A stretch of DNA of 64,000 nt, taken from NCBI RefSeq assembly GCF_001439845.1, contig NZ_JYLO01000010.1:1-64000 (forward strand), in the 5' to 3' direction. Source of the DNA: Pseudomonas lactis. GTDB lineage: Bacteria > Pseudomonadota > Gammaproteobacteria > Pseudomonadales > Pseudomonadaceae. The position numbers and the translations under genes are program-made. The notes under the pieces are model-generated. The model was not told the DNA's origin, made no database searches, and was given only the letters and a program-made list of their open reading frames with translations. Shown here piece by piece: positions 51,105 to 60,140 of the stretch (position 1 is its first letter; each line of letters opens with the position of its first letter).

Positions 51105-51686
51105 ATGCTAACCCAGGAAGAGGATCAGCAGCTGGTCGAGCGCGTACAGCGCGGTGATAAGCGAGCATTTGATCTGCTAGTGCTGAAATACCAGCACAAA
51201 ATTCTCGGGTTGATCGTGCGGTTTGTGCACGACACCCATGAAGCGCAGGACGTTGCACAGGAAGCCTTTATCAAGGCTTACCGTGCACTTGGAAATTTCC
51301 GCGGTGACAGTGCGTTTTATACTTGGCTGTACCGCATCGCCATTAACACGGCGAAAAACTATCTGGTGTCACGCGGTCGCCGCCCACCAGACAGTGATGT
51401 CAGTTCAGAAGATGCAGAATTTTACGATGGTGATCACGGCCTCAAAGATCTCGAGTCGCCGGAGCGTGCATTGCTGCGCGACGAGATCGAAGGCACCGTT
51501 CATCGCACTATTCAGCAACTGCCAGAAGATTTGCGTACGGCGTTAACTTTACGTGAATTCGATGGTCTGAGTTACGAAGACATTGCGAGCGTCATGCAAT
51601 GTCCGGTGGGGACTGTGAGGTCACGGATTTTCCGGGCCCGAGAAGCCATCGACAAAGCCTTGCAACCGTTGTTGCAGGAAAACTAA
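51105..51686 (+). CDS. algU: AlgU (AlgT, RpoE-like) envelope-stress sigma factor
   Basis: A 193-residue ECF sigma factor. Region 2 (about 20-90: RFVHDTHEAQDVAQEAFIKA, then FRGDSAFYTWLYRIAINTAK) and region 4 (about 130-185: LPEDLRTALTLREFDGLSYE, then VMQCPVGTVRSRIFRAREA) are highly conserved with AlgU of P. aeruginosa. It directs alginate, stress and envelope genes and its own operon. It is held inactive by the anti-sigma factor MucA encoded next. The start ATG 51105 has GAGGAG-like purines upstream. Confidence 0.97.
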   Translation: MLTQEEDQQLVERVQRGDKRAFDLLVLKYQHKILGLIVRFVHDTHEAQDVAQEAFIKAYRALGNFRGDSAFYTWLYRIAINTAKNYLVSRGRRPPDSDVSSEDAEFYDGDHGLKDLESPERALLRDEIEGTVHRTIQQLPEDLRTALTLREFDGLSYEDIASVMQCPVGTVRSRIFRAREAIDKALQPLLQEN

Positions 51687-51718
51687 AGACAGCGGCGACA
51701 GCCAAGAGAGGAACCGCC

Positions 51719-52306
51719 ATGAGTCGTGATGCCCTGCAGGAATCGCTGTCCGCAGTGATGGATAACGAAGCGGATGAACTGGAACTTCGTCGAGTGCTCA
51801 ACGCATTTGATGACGCCGAAACCCGTGATACCTGGTCTCGTTACCAAGTCGCTCGGGCGGTGATGCACAAGGATCTCCTAATCCCTCGTCTGGATATTGC
51901 TGCGGCCGTTTCTGCTGCACTGGCGGATGAAGCCGTTCCGGCAAAAGCCTCGCGTGGTCCATGGCGCAGCCTGGGTCGTCTGGCAGTGGCCGCTTCGGTG
52001 ACCGTTGCTGTGTTGGCAGGTGTTCGCCTGTACAACCAGGACGAGATCGCAGGCAACGAGCTGGCCCAACAGACTCAGCAACCGGTCATGGCCGGTCCGC
52101 AAGTCAAGGGCCCGGCCGTGCTGGCTGGCTACAAGGAAAGCACCGATACCACCGGCCCTATGGCCAATGGTGTACTTCAGGGGCAATCCGGTTGGCAGGA
52201 TCAGCGCCTTCCAGGCTACCTGCGTCAACATGCGCAGGAATCGGCCGCCAAAGGCACTGAAAGCGCTCTGCCATACGCTCGTGCAGCAAGCCAGGAAAAC
52301 CGCTGA
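51719..52306 (+). CDS. mucA: MucA, anti-sigma factor of AlgU
   Basis: ATG 51719 gives 195 residues. The cytoplasmic domain (1-80: SRDALQESLSAVMDNEADEL, then TWSRYQVARAVMHKD) binds AlgU. A single membrane segment is at about 86-104 (LAVAASVTVAVLAGVRL), and the periplasmic part is cleaved by AlgW/MucP in the stress cascade. The frame is intact to the usual C-terminus, without the truncations seen in mucoid strains, so this copy should be functional. It follows algU by 32 bp. Confidence 0.95.
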   Translation: MSRDALQESLSAVMDNEADELELRRVLNAFDDAETRDTWSRYQVARAVMHKDLLIPRLDIAAAVSAALADEAVPAKASRGPWRSLGRLAVAASVTVAVLAGVRLYNQDEIAGNELAQQTQQPVMAGPQVKGPAVLAGYKESTDTTGPMANGVLQGQSGWQDQRLPGYLRQHAQESAAKGTESALPYARAASQENR

Positions 52307-52322
52307 TTCGCTAAGGAGCCCT

Positions 52323-53285
52323 ATGCGCGCCATACCGCTCCTTACGCTTTTGCTCAGTAGTTGGTTTGCACTATCCGCCCATGCCGATGAAGCCCAAGAC
52401 TGGCTGACTCGACTTGGGCGTGCAGAGCAGCAGCAAAGCTTTGAAGGTACGTTTGTCTACGAACGTAACGGCAGTTTTTCCACCCATGACATCTGGCATC
52501 GCGTCCAGGAGGGTCATGTCCGTGAACGCTTGTTGCAGCTTGACGGCTCCGCCCAAGAAGCGGTTCGGATAGACGGCCGGGCGCAATGCGTCAGTGGCAC
52601 GTTGGTTGCCAGCCTCGGTCATTCTTCTGATGCACCCTCGCGTATTCTCGATCCCAAAAAACTCAATCCATTCTATGAACTGGCCGTCATTGGCAAATCC
52701 CGCGTGGCTGGTCGTAATGCGGTGATTGTGTCGATCAGTCCGCGTGACCCTTACCGTTATGGGTTTGAATTACACCTGGATCGTGAGACTGCGCTGCCGC
52801 TCAAGTCCTTGCTGCTCAACGATCAAGGGCAGTTGTTGGAGCGTTTCCAGTTCACGCGCCTGGACCCCTCGGCCATTCCTTCTGACCAGGACTTGCAGCC
52901 CAGCAGCGACTGTTCGCCGGTAACAATGTCGTCCGCCGCTAAAGCACCTGACTTGTCTGCCACGCAAAGGTGGCATCTGGACTGGCTACCGCCAGGTTTC
53001 CAACAGATCAGCAGCGCCACGCGCAAAGATACCCAAACGAAATCTACCGTCGACAGCCTGATGTATGACGATGGGCTCGCGCGTTTTTCGGTGTTTCTTG
53101 AGTCAGCCAGCGGCGCTGACGTGAATGAAACCCGTGCTCAGCTTGGGCCGACCGTGGCAGTCTCGCGGCGCTTGAATACGGTGGATGGCGAAATGATTGT
53201 CACGGTGGTCGGCGAAATTCCCATTGGCACTGCTGAGCGTATCGCGTTGTCGGTGCGTGGTGAAAAGGCCGCCGCCAAGCCCTGA
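52323..53285 (+). CDS. mucB: MucB, periplasmic regulator of MucA cleavage
   Basis: A 320-residue protein from ATG 52323, with a signal peptide ending near AHADEA. The N-terminal domain (LTRLGRAEQQQSFEGTFVYE, then HDIWHRVQEGHVRERLLQLD) and C-terminal domain (LDWLPPGFQQISSATRK) match RseB/MucB, which shields MucA from the protease and responds to envelope lipids. In P. aeruginosa mucC follows; here no mucC is seen and mucD comes next after 235 bp. Confidence 0.94.
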   Translation: MRAIPLLTLLLSSWFALSAHADEAQDWLTRLGRAEQQQSFEGTFVYERNGSFSTHDIWHRVQEGHVRERLLQLDGSAQEAVRIDGRAQCVSGTLVASLGHSSDAPSRILDPKKLNPFYELAVIGKSRVAGRNAVIVSISPRDPYRYGFELHLDRETALPLKSLLLNDQGQLLERFQFTRLDPSAIPSDQDLQPSSDCSPVTMSSAAKAPDLSATQRWHLDWLPPGFQQISSATRKDTQTKSTVDSLMYDDGLARFSVFLESASGADVNETRAQLGPTVAVSRRLNTVDGEMIVTVVGEIPIGTAERIALSVRGEKAAAKP

Positions 53286-53351
53286 GATTGTTAATCTTAT
53301 GTTCATCCTGTTCTTTCAATCTGAGCCCGAATTTGGTTGGGGGCTGGGTGT

Positions 53352-53495
53352 ATGAAATCTCTGGATCAGCATTTTCACTTGCAAAAACTTCCCATGTTTT
53401 TTATAGGTCAGGGTTTGATGGCTCTGGCCTTGTTTGTTCGCGGAACAAAAAATGCCGGTCGCAGTGCCCGGCATTTATTGAACCCTGTCGCTTAA
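53352..53495 (+). CDS. Possible 47-aa small protein in the mucB-mucD gap
   Basis: ATG 53352 opens a 47-codon frame ending at 53495 (MKSLDQHFHLQKLPMFFIGQ... ending NPVA). It contains a short hydrophobic stretch (FFIGQGLMALALFV) and then a basic tail. There is no clear ribosome-binding site, and a hairpin (AATGCCGG / CCGGCATT at about 53449-53473) lies inside it. It sits where mucC is found in P. aeruginosa but shows no similarity I can see. It may be spurious. Confidence 0.25.
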   Translation: MKSLDQHFHLQKLPMFFIGQGLMALALFVRGTKNAGRSARHLLNPVA

Positions 53496-53520
53496 CCCTG
53501 CTCGTCGTAACGGGAGCTGT

Positions 53521-54957
53521 ATGTCGATACCACGTTTGAAGTCTTACTTATCCATAGTCGCCACAGTGCTGGTGCTGGGTCAGGCCTTACCTGCGCAAGC
53601 GGTCGAGTTGCCTGACTTCACCCAACTGGTGGAGCAGGCCTCGCCTGCCGTGGTGAACATCAGTACCACGCAGAAGCTGCCGGATCGCAAAGTCTCGAAC
53701 CAGCAGATGCCCGACCTGGAAGGCTTGCCGCCCATGCTGCGCGAGTTCTTCGAACGAGGGATGCCGCAACCACGCTCCCCCCGTGGCGGCGGTGGCCAGC
53801 GCGAAGCCCAATCCCTGGGCTCCGGCTTCATCATTTCGCCTGACGGCTATATCCTCACCAACAACCATGTGATTGCCGATGCTGACGAGATTCTCGTGCG
53901 CCTGGCCGACCGCAGTGAACTCAAGGCCAAGCTGATTGGCACCGATCCACGTTCCGACGTGGCCTTGCTTAAAATCGAGGGCAAGGACTTGCCGGTGCTT
54001 AAGCTGGGCAAGTCCCAGGACCTGAAGGCCGGTCAGTGGGTGGTCGCGATCGGTTCGCCGTTCGGCTTTGACCACACCGTTACCCAAGGCATCGTCAGCG
54101 CCATCGGTCGCAGCCTGCCGAACGAAAACTACGTACCGTTCATCCAGACCGACGTGCCGATCAACCCAGGCAACTCCGGTGGCCCGCTGTTCAACCTGGC
54201 CGGTGAGGTGGTGGGCATCAACTCGCAGATCTACACCCGCTCCGGTGGCTTCATGGGCGTGTCCTTCGCGATCCCGATCGATGTGGCGATGGACGTCTCC
54301 AATCAGCTCAAAAGCGGCGGCAAGGTCAGCCGTGGCTGGTTGGGCGTGGTGATCCAGGAAGTGAACAAGGACCTGGCTGAGTCCTTCGGTCTCGACAAGC
54401 CGGCGGGTGCCCTGGTTGCGCAGATTCAGGACAATGGCCCTGCGGCCAAAGGCGGCCTGAAAGTGGGTGACGTCATCCTGAGCATGAACGGCCAGCCGAT
54501 CATCATGTCGGCGGACTTGCCTCATCTGGTCGGCGCGCTCAAGGCCGGCGGCAAAGCCAAGCTGGAAGTGATTCGTGATGGCAAGCGCCAGAACGTCGAA
54601 CTGACCGTAGGTGCCATCCCGGAAGAAGGCGCGACCCTGGATGCCCTGGGCAACGCCAAGCCCGGTGCCGAGCGCAGCAGTAACCGCCTGGGTATCGCCG
54701 TGGTTGAACTGACCGCCGAGCAGAAGAAAACCTTCGACCTGCAAAGCGGTGTGGTGATCAAGGAAGTTCAGGACGGCCCAGCCGCCTTGATCGGCCTGCA
54801 ACCGGGTGACGTGATCACTCACTTGAACAACCAGGCAATCGATACCACCAAGGAATTCGCCGACATCGCCAAGGCGTTGCCGAAGAATCGCTCGGTGTCG
54901 ATGCGCGTCCTGCGTCAAGGCCGTGCCAGCTTCATTACCTTCAAGCTGGCTGAGTAA
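53521..54957 (+). CDS. mucD: MucD, DegP/HtrA-type periplasmic serine protease
   Basis: A 478-residue protein with a signal peptide (residues 1-27, ending AQAVEL). The protease domain has the triad His116 (TNNHVIADAD), Asp146 (RSDVALLKI) and Ser219 (NPGNSGGPLF). Two PDZ domains follow (about 270-370 and 390-478: VQAPGALVAQIQ-like GALVAQIQDNGPAAKGGLKV and GVVIKEVQDGPAALIGL). It degrades misfolded envelope proteins and negatively controls alginate production. The gene ends before a strong bidirectional terminator. Confidence 0.97.
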   Translation: MSIPRLKSYLSIVATVLVLGQALPAQAVELPDFTQLVEQASPAVVNISTTQKLPDRKVSNQQMPDLEGLPPMLREFFERGMPQPRSPRGGGGQREAQSLGSGFIISPDGYILTNNHVIADADEILVRLADRSELKAKLIGTDPRSDVALLKIEGKDLPVLKLGKSQDLKAGQWVVAIGSPFGFDHTVTQGIVSAIGRSLPNENYVPFIQTDVPINPGNSGGPLFNLAGEVVGINSQIYTRSGGFMGVSFAIPIDVAMDVSNQLKSGGKVSRGWLGVVIQEVNKDLAESFGLDKPAGALVAQIQDNGPAAKGGLKVGDVILSMNGQPIIMSADLPHLVGALKAGGKAKLEVIRDGKRQNVELTVGAIPEEGATLDALGNAKPGAERSSNRLGIAVVELTAEQKKTFDLQSGVVIKEVQDGPAALIGLQPGDVITHLNNQAIDTTKEFADIAKALPKNRSVSMRVLRQGRASFITFKLAE

Positions 54958-54971
54958 TCCGTTAGACCTAT

Positions 54972-55012
54972 AAAAAAGCCCCGCTGCCGGTTAACGGCGG
55001 CGGGGCTTTTTT
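54972..55012. terminator. Strong bidirectional terminator between mucD and bepA
   Basis: An 18-bp stem with one T-G wobble (AAAAAAGCCCCGC... / ...GCGGGGCTTTTTT) and a GTTAA loop. It carries T runs for both strands and serves the convergent mucD and bepA genes. Confidence 0.95.
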
Positions 55013-55025
55013 GTGGGCGGCGGGT

Positions 55026-56459
55026 TCAGCTCATCATGCCTTTCACCAGGCGCTCCTGTTCGATCAGTTCACGCTGACGGGCGTCGATGCGCGAGGACAG
55101 CGGGAAGTTATTGCCAGCACGCCGCTTGGCAAAGTCCAACTGCTGGATGGCTTGCTGGAAATCCCCCACCAGTGCGAAATATTCGGCACGGGCCTGATGC
55201 AGGCCAATGATGTTGCCGGACAAGCCGCGTGTTTCGGCGACCTGATACCACACGTCCGGATCGTCCGGGCGCGATTTGAGCAGCCCGTCCAGCGCCTTTT
55301 CTGCATCGGCGGTACGGTTCTGTTTAAGCAACAGGTCTACCCGCACCTGATTCAGCGGATAGTTGCTGGGGTATTGGGTGAGCATTCGGTCGGTGCGTTG
55401 CTGCGCATCGGGCATGCGGTTGCTGGTAATGTCCAGTTCGATTTGGGCCAGGTTGTAGGTGATGTCGTTGGGCGCCTTGGCCAACAGCGGCGCCAGGCTT
55501 TCCCGTGCTTCCTTGAGTTGAGTGCCCTTGATCTGGGCGATGGCCAGGCCATAGCGCGCCACGTCATTTTTAGGGTTTTCATCCAGCTGTGCCTGGAAGC
55601 GCTTGGCGGCCAGACCTGGCGTGTCTTCGTATTTGAGCTGCACCCGTGCGCGAATCAATTGATAGCGCAGGCTGTCTTCCTTGCCGCCGGGTTTGGCTTG
55701 TTCGGCGCGGTTGCGGGTGTCGGCGATACGCGATTCGGTGACCGGGTGAGTCAGCAGGAACTCTGGCGGCTTGGCGTCGAAGCGGTATTGGCGCATCAGC
55801 CGTTCGAACATGGTGGGCATGGAGCGCGGGTCGTAGCCTGCTTTTTCCAGATTGAGGATGCCGATGCGGTCAGCCTCCTGCTCGTTCTGGCGCGAGAATC
55901 GGCGCTGCTCCTGGATCGCGGCGGCTTGTGAACCGGCAATCGCGGCGATACCGGCATCCCCGGCACCCGCAGCGGCGGCGATAATGCCGCCAAGCAGGGC
56001 GGCCATCATCGGCAGTTGCATGCGTGATTGCGCTTCCACGCCTCGGGCGAAGTGGCGTTGGGACAAGTGCGCCAGTTCGTGGGCCAGTACCGACGCGTAT
56101 TCGCCTTCGGTCTGTGCATTGAGAAACAGGCCGCCGTTGACCCCGACGATCCCACCCGGTGCCGCAAAGGCGTTGAGCTGTGGGCTGTTGATCAGGATAA
56201 ATTCCAGGCGCCGGTCATTGACCTGGCTGGTCTCCACCAGCTTGTACACGCTGGTTTCGACGTAATCCTTGAGTTGCGGGTCATTGAGTTGCGAGACCTG
56301 GCCGCGCAGGTAAGCCAGCCAGGCGCGGCCCAGTTGGTATTCCTGTTGCGGCGAGACAATGGCAGAGCTGGCGTCACCAAGTGACGGCAGGTCGTCAGCG
56401 AAGGCCGGGGAGGCCAGCAGGCAGGCCAGCGTCAGCAGGGTAGGGCGCAAAAAAGTCAT
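55026..56459 (-). CDS. bepA: BepA-like periplasmic M48 metalloprotease with TPR domain
   Basis: ATG 56459 gives 477 residues. The signal peptide ends near AFADDL. The metal-binding motif HELAH is at 127-131, with Glu195 (QEADRIG) as third ligand, and PGGIVGVNGGLFLN precedes it. The C-terminal half (about 260-470) is a TPR array (RFQAQLDENPKNDVARYGLA, then DALLKSRPDDPDVWYQVAE-like). BepA/YfgC helps assemble LptD and degrades stalled outer-membrane proteins. It is convergent with mucD and divergent from the TusA-like gene. Confidence 0.94.
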   Translation of the reverse strand: MTFLRPTLLTLACLLASPAFADDLPSLGDASSAIVSPQQEYQLGRAWLAYLRGQVSQLNDPQLKDYVETSVYKLVETSQVNDRRLEFILINSPQLNAFAAPGGIVGVNGGLFLNAQTEGEYASVLAHELAHLSQRHFARGVEAQSRMQLPMMAALLGGIIAAAAGAGDAGIAAIAGSQAAAIQEQRRFSRQNEQEADRIGILNLEKAGYDPRSMPTMFERLMRQYRFDAKPPEFLLTHPVTESRIADTRNRAEQAKPGGKEDSLRYQLIRARVQLKYEDTPGLAAKRFQAQLDENPKNDVARYGLAIAQIKGTQLKEARESLAPLLAKAPNDITYNLAQIELDITSNRMPDAQQRTDRMLTQYPSNYPLNQVRVDLLLKQNRTADAEKALDGLLKSRPDDPDVWYQVAETRGLSGNIIGLHQARAEYFALVGDFQQAIQQLDFAKRRAGNNFPLSSRIDARQRELIEQERLVKGMMS

Positions 56460-56554
56460 GCACAAAGCCTTTCGACAAAGAGCTTACTGTAGCCGGACAC
56501 TGAGCTTGGGACCAGATATTCTAAGCAGCCTAAATGTTTGCCTGGAGTAACACC

Positions 56555-56794
56555 ATGACCGACGTTGTAGCCTGTGACGCCGAACTCGACGCCAGCGGTC
56601 TGAACTGCCCGTTGCCCTTGCTCAAGGCCAAGCTGGAGCTCAATAAACTGGCCAGCGGTGCCGTGCTCAAGGTGACAGCCACCGACGCCGGCTCCCAGCG
56701 CGATTTTCGCACCTTTGCCAAGCTGGCCGGCCACACCCTGGAGCATGAAGACGCCGCCGAGGGTGTGTACCGTTATTGGTTGCGCAAGGCCTGA
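56555..56794 (+). CDS. TusA-family sulfurtransferase-like protein
   Basis: The start is ATG 56555, with GGAG upstream, and the product has 79 residues. The signature is LDASGLNCPLPLLKAKLELN, in which the CPxP Cys carries sulfur in TusA proteins; the rest (LKVTATDAGSQRDFRTFAKL) is the usual two-layer fold. It is shorter than a full sulfur-relay cluster, and no partner genes stand nearby, so the specific acceptor is unknown. Confidence 0.85.
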   Translation: MTDVVACDAELDASGLNCPLPLLKAKLELNKLASGAVLKVTATDAGSQRDFRTFAKLAGHTLEHEDAAEGVYRYWLRKA

Positions 56795-56813
56795 AGGCCT
56801 TATCGAGGCAAGA

Positions 56814-57287
56814 TCAAGCCTTGTTCAGCGCCTGCGCTGCCGCCAGCACGGCATCAACATGCCCCGGCACTTTCACGCCGCGCCATTCCTGGCGCAGCAC
56901 ACCTTGGCTGTCGATCAGGAAGGTGCTGCGATCCACGCCCAGGTATTCCTTGCCGTACAGTTTCTTCAACTTGATCACATCAAACAGCTGGCAGACCGCT
57001 TCGTCCTTATCGCTGATCAGCTCGAAAGGAAATTCTTGTTTGCCTTTGAAGTTCTCGTGGGACTTCACGCTGTCACGCGACACGCCGAATACTTCGGTAT
57101 TGGCGGCCTTGAACGCGGCGTACTGGTCACGAAAGCCTTGGCCTTCGGTGGTGCAGCCAGGGGTGCTGTCCTTGGGGTAAAAGTAGATCACCACTTGCTT
57201 GCCCTTGAGGGCTGCGAGGCTGAAGGTCTGGCCGCTGGTGGCCTGGGCTTCGAAATCGGCCACGGGTGTGTCGATGGCTACCGGCAT
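56814..57287 (-). CDS. bcp: Bcp/PrxQ-type thiol peroxidase
   Basis: ATG 57287 gives 157 residues. The peroxidatic Cys45 lies in PKDSTPGCTTEGQGF, and the partner motif GVSRDSVKSHENF is the usual active-site loop. The position corresponding to the resolving Cys of E. coli Bcp (Cys50) is a Gln, so this is probably a 1-Cys form; other Cys (VCQLF) may substitute. It removes peroxides with thioredoxin. It is preceded by gcvR in the same orientation. Confidence 0.93.
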   Translation of the reverse strand: MPVAIDTPVADFEAQATSGQTFSLAALKGKQVVIYFYPKDSTPGCTTEGQGFRDQYAAFKAANTEVFGVSRDSVKSHENFKGKQEFPFELISDKDEAVCQLFDVIKLKKLYGKEYLGVDRSTFLIDSQGVLRQEWRGVKVPGHVDAVLAAAQALNKA

Positions 57288-57301
57288 AGAGAAGTACTTC
57301 C

Positions 57302-57862
57302 TTACATGGGGTTCTGTGGGCGCCATGGCTCGATCAAGGCGTCGAGGTTCAGGGCATCGGCGAAATCCAGGAACTGGTCGCGCAGCCAACTGATCTGTAC
57401 GCCGGCCGGCAAGGTCACGGTAAAGGTGGCATTGAGCATGGTGCCGCCGGTTTGTGGCGCCTGGTAGGTGTCACAGGTCAGGTTTTCCAGCTCGACGTTA
57501 TGGTCGATAAAGAACTGGCACAGCTCGTTGACGATGTCCGAACGGTAGGCCGAGCTGACATACGCTACATAAGGCAGAGCCTGGGGGCGGTTTTCCAGGG
57601 CGGCGCTGCGTACTACGTTGACGGTGAAGTCATGCTTCTTGGCCAGGCCCGGCAGGCCGGTTTCCAGGCGCGCCAAGGCATCCCAGGAGCCAGAAATCTG
57701 CAGGACCAGCGCACTGCACTCGCCATGGCGGGTGAGGCGGGAGGTCACGACGGCGCAGCGATTCTCATGGCTGGCGCGGCACAGCACGTTGGTCAGCTCC
57801 ATGGGGTTGGCGCCGAGGGCACTGATAACAAGGAATTGTTCGCGAACTGTGGGGGTGGACAT
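57302..57862 (-). CDS. gcvR: GcvR, ACT-domain regulator of glycine cleavage
   Basis: A 186-residue protein with two ACT domains (about 5-85, EQFLVISALGANPMELTNVL, and about 95-175, PQALPYVAYVSSAYRSDIVN). This is the layout of GcvR, which represses glycine cleavage genes with GcvA and binds glycine. The order gcvR-bcp is the usual one in Pseudomonas. It is divergent from dapA, and 262 bp separate the two. Confidence 0.9.
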   Translation of the reverse strand: MSTPTVREQFLVISALGANPMELTNVLCRASHENRCAVVTSRLTRHGECSALVLQISGSWDALARLETGLPGLAKKHDFTVNVVRSAALENRPQALPYVAYVSSAYRSDIVNELCQFFIDHNVELENLTCDTYQAPQTGGTMLNATFTVTLPAGVQISWLRDQFLDFADALNLDALIEPWRPQNPM

Positions 57863-58124
57863 GCAGCCTTCCTAAAGCGATGAGCGGTCGATGCCGTGTG
57901 GGCGGTATCGATCAAAGGATCAAGGGTAGCGAAAAGCGTCGCCAAGGGCTAGGAGGTGGCGTTTTCATTGCGTGATCAGCCGCCTTCGGGCGGTGCTTTG
58001 GCCCAATGATGGCATTGCCCGAGGTTTAGTTGCGCCAGAACGCATCCTCACGCGGTACTTCGCTTGTACAAGCATCTTGGCGCCAGTACCATTACGGCTC
58101 TCTTTTTCCGGCAGGAGCGGTTGC

Positions 58125-59003
58125 ATGATTGCGGGCAGTATGGTGGCACTGGTCACACCCATGGATGCACAAGGTCGTCTCGACTGGGACAGCCTGGGCA
58201 AACTGGTGGACTTCCACCTGCAAGAGGGCACCAACGCCATTGTGGCGGTCGGCACCACAGGTGAATCGGCTACCCTCGATGTGGAAGAACACATCCAGGT
58301 GATCGAGTTCGTGGTCAAGCGCGTGGCGGGCCGCATTGCCGTGATCGCCGGTACGGGCGCCAACTCGACGCGTGAAGCGATCGAGCTGACCAAGAACGCC
58401 AAGAAGGCCGGCGCCGACGCTTGCCTGCTGGTAACCCCGTATTACAACAAGCCGACCCAGGAAGGCTTGTACCAGCACTTCAAAGCCATCGCCGAAGCCG
58501 TGCAGATCCCGCAGATCCTCTACAACGTGCCGGGCCGCACCGCGTGCGACATGAAGGCCGAGACCGTGATCCGCCTGTCCACCGTGCCGAACATCATCGG
58601 CATCAAGGAAGCCACCGGCGACCTGCAGCGCGCCAAGGACATCCTGGCCGGCGTGAGCAGCGACTTCCTGGTGTATTCCGGTGACGACGCCACCGCTGTC
58701 GAGCTGATCCTGCTGGGTGGCAAGGGCAACATCTCCGTGACCGCCAACGTGGCCCCGCGCGCCATGAGCGAGCTGTGCGCCGCCGCCATTGCTGGCGATG
58801 CAGCCACCGCTCGTGCGATCCACGAGAAGCTGATGCCGCTCAACAAAACACTGTTTATCGAATCCAATCCTATTCCCGTGAAGTGGGCGCTGTTTGAGAT
58901 GGGCCTGATGCCGGACGGTATCCGTCTGCCGCTCACCCGCCTCAGCGAAGCCTGTCACGAACCGCTGCGACAGGCCCTGCGCCAGTCCGGCGTCCTGGTT
59001 TAA
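58125..59003 (+). CDS. dapA: 4-hydroxy-tetrahydrodipicolinate synthase
   Basis: ATG 58125, with GGAG upstream, gives 292 residues. The conserved segments are TGESATLDVEEH, the Tyr133 region (ILYNVPGRTACD) and the Schiff-base Lys161 (GIKEATGDLQRA). DapA condenses pyruvate and aspartate semialdehyde to start lysine and meso-diaminopimelate synthesis. It is followed by bamC at 17 bp, the usual dapA-bamC order. The upstream gap (57863-58124) holds a small hairpin (CCGCC-TTCG-GGCGG near 57970), and its promoter was not located. Confidence 0.97.
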   Translation: MIAGSMVALVTPMDAQGRLDWDSLGKLVDFHLQEGTNAIVAVGTTGESATLDVEEHIQVIEFVVKRVAGRIAVIAGTGANSTREAIELTKNAKKAGADACLLVTPYYNKPTQEGLYQHFKAIAEAVQIPQILYNVPGRTACDMKAETVIRLSTVPNIIGIKEATGDLQRAKDILAGVSSDFLVYSGDDATAVELILLGGKGNISVTANVAPRAMSELCAAAIAGDAATARAIHEKLMPLNKTLFIESNPIPVKWALFEMGLMPDGIRLPLTRLSEACHEPLRQALRQSGVLV

Positions 59004-59020
59004 TTGAGGAAGCACTACGC

Positions 59021-60136
59021 ATGAAGCGATTGGCCGGACTTTCCGCACTTGCCTTGATTATCTCCAGCACCAGTGGCTGCGGTTGGGTATGGGGCCCGGA
59101 AGGCTACTTCCGTGACCGCGGCAGCGATTACCTGGAAGCGCAAGCAACCAAACCGATGCAACTGCCGCCTGATGTCAATGTCGCCAAGCGCCTTGACCCG
59201 TTGCTGCCGATTCCACGCAACGTTGCCGACGACACGGTCAAGGGTGAGTACGTAGTGCCACGCCCACAGCCGATCACGGCCGTGGCCGATGCCAGCGACT
59301 ACAGCCTGCAGAAAAGCGGCGACAACCGCTGGATCGTGGCTCAGCGCCCACCTGCTGAAGTCTGGCCGGTGGCGGTGCAGTTCTTTCAGGACAACGGTTT
59401 CCGCCTCGACCAGCAACGCCCGCAGACCGGTGAGTTCACCACCGCGTGGCAGCAAGGTCGCGAGCTGTCCGCCAACATGGCCCAGCGCCTGCTGGCGGGC
59501 GGTGTAGCCGCCGACAGCGAAGCCCGTGTGCGTGTGCGCATCGAGCCTGGCGTGCAGCGCAACACCAGCGAAGTCTATGTGGTCAGCGCCGAGCGGCCTG
59601 CCGGCAGCACGGCTGACGTCGACTTCACCCCGCGCTCGGTCAACACCGGTGTCGACGCCGCGCTGGTCGACGAGATGCTGGCCAGCATGAGCCGTATCTC
59701 CGAGAAGGGTGGTTCCGTATCCTTACTCGCCGCCCGTGATTACGACACCCCTAGTCGCGTCAGCCTCACCGAAGACGGCAGCGGCAACGTGGTGCTGAAC
59801 CTGGGTGAAGACCTCGACCGCGCCTGGGCCAGTGTTGGCCGCGCGTTGGAGCAGGGCCCTTGGCGCGTTGAAGACATCAACCGCAGCCTGGGCCTGTACT
59901 ACATCAACGTGGCTGAAAAGGCCGAGAAAAAAGACGACGAGCCAGGTTTCTTCGGCAAATTGTTCGGCAGCGCGCCGACCAAGGAAGAGATCGAAACCCG
60001 CGCCGAGCGTTACCAGGTTCGTTTGAGCAAGGTGGGCGAAAGCGTGCAAGTTACCGTCGAGAAGAACATCAACACCGTCGCGCCAGCTGAAACAGCGCGC
60101 AAAGTGTTGGGCGTGATTCAAGACAACCTGGGCTGA
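59021..60136 (+). CDS. bamC: BamC, outer-membrane assembly lipoprotein
   Basis: A 371-residue lipoprotein: the signal peptide ends at the lipobox with Cys20 (SSTSGC). The N-terminal unstructured segment (YFRDRGSDYLEAQATKPM, then VVPRPQP) that binds BamD and two helix-grip domains (PAEVWPVAVQFFQDNGFRLD and FTPRSVNTGVDAALVDEML) follow. The C-terminal coil (AEKAEKKDDEPGFFG) ends the protein. BamC is part of the BAM complex that folds outer-membrane proteins. It sits in the dapA-bamC-purC region typical of gamma-proteobacteria. Confidence 0.94.
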   Translation: MKRLAGLSALALIISSTSGCGWVWGPEGYFRDRGSDYLEAQATKPMQLPPDVNVAKRLDPLLPIPRNVADDTVKGEYVVPRPQPITAVADASDYSLQKSGDNRWIVAQRPPAEVWPVAVQFFQDNGFRLDQQRPQTGEFTTAWQQGRELSANMAQRLLAGGVAADSEARVRVRIEPGVQRNTSEVYVVSAERPAGSTADVDFTPRSVNTGVDAALVDEMLASMSRISEKGGSVSLLAARDYDTPSRVSLTEDGSGNVVLNLGEDLDRAWASVGRALEQGPWRVEDINRSLGLYYINVAEKAEKKDDEPGFFGKLFGSAPTKEEIETRAERYQVRLSKVGESVQVTVEKNINTVAPAETARKVLGVIQDNLG

Positions 60137-60140
60137 TCCG

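Noticed and set aside
51719..52306. Possible mucA truncation as in mucoid strains
   Set aside because: The frame reads through to the normal C-terminus (195 residues).
53587..54918. 443-codon frame antisense to mucD
   Set aside because: MucD has a full protease and two PDZ domains on the other strand. The antisense frame has unusual His/Gln-rich composition and no ribosome-binding site.
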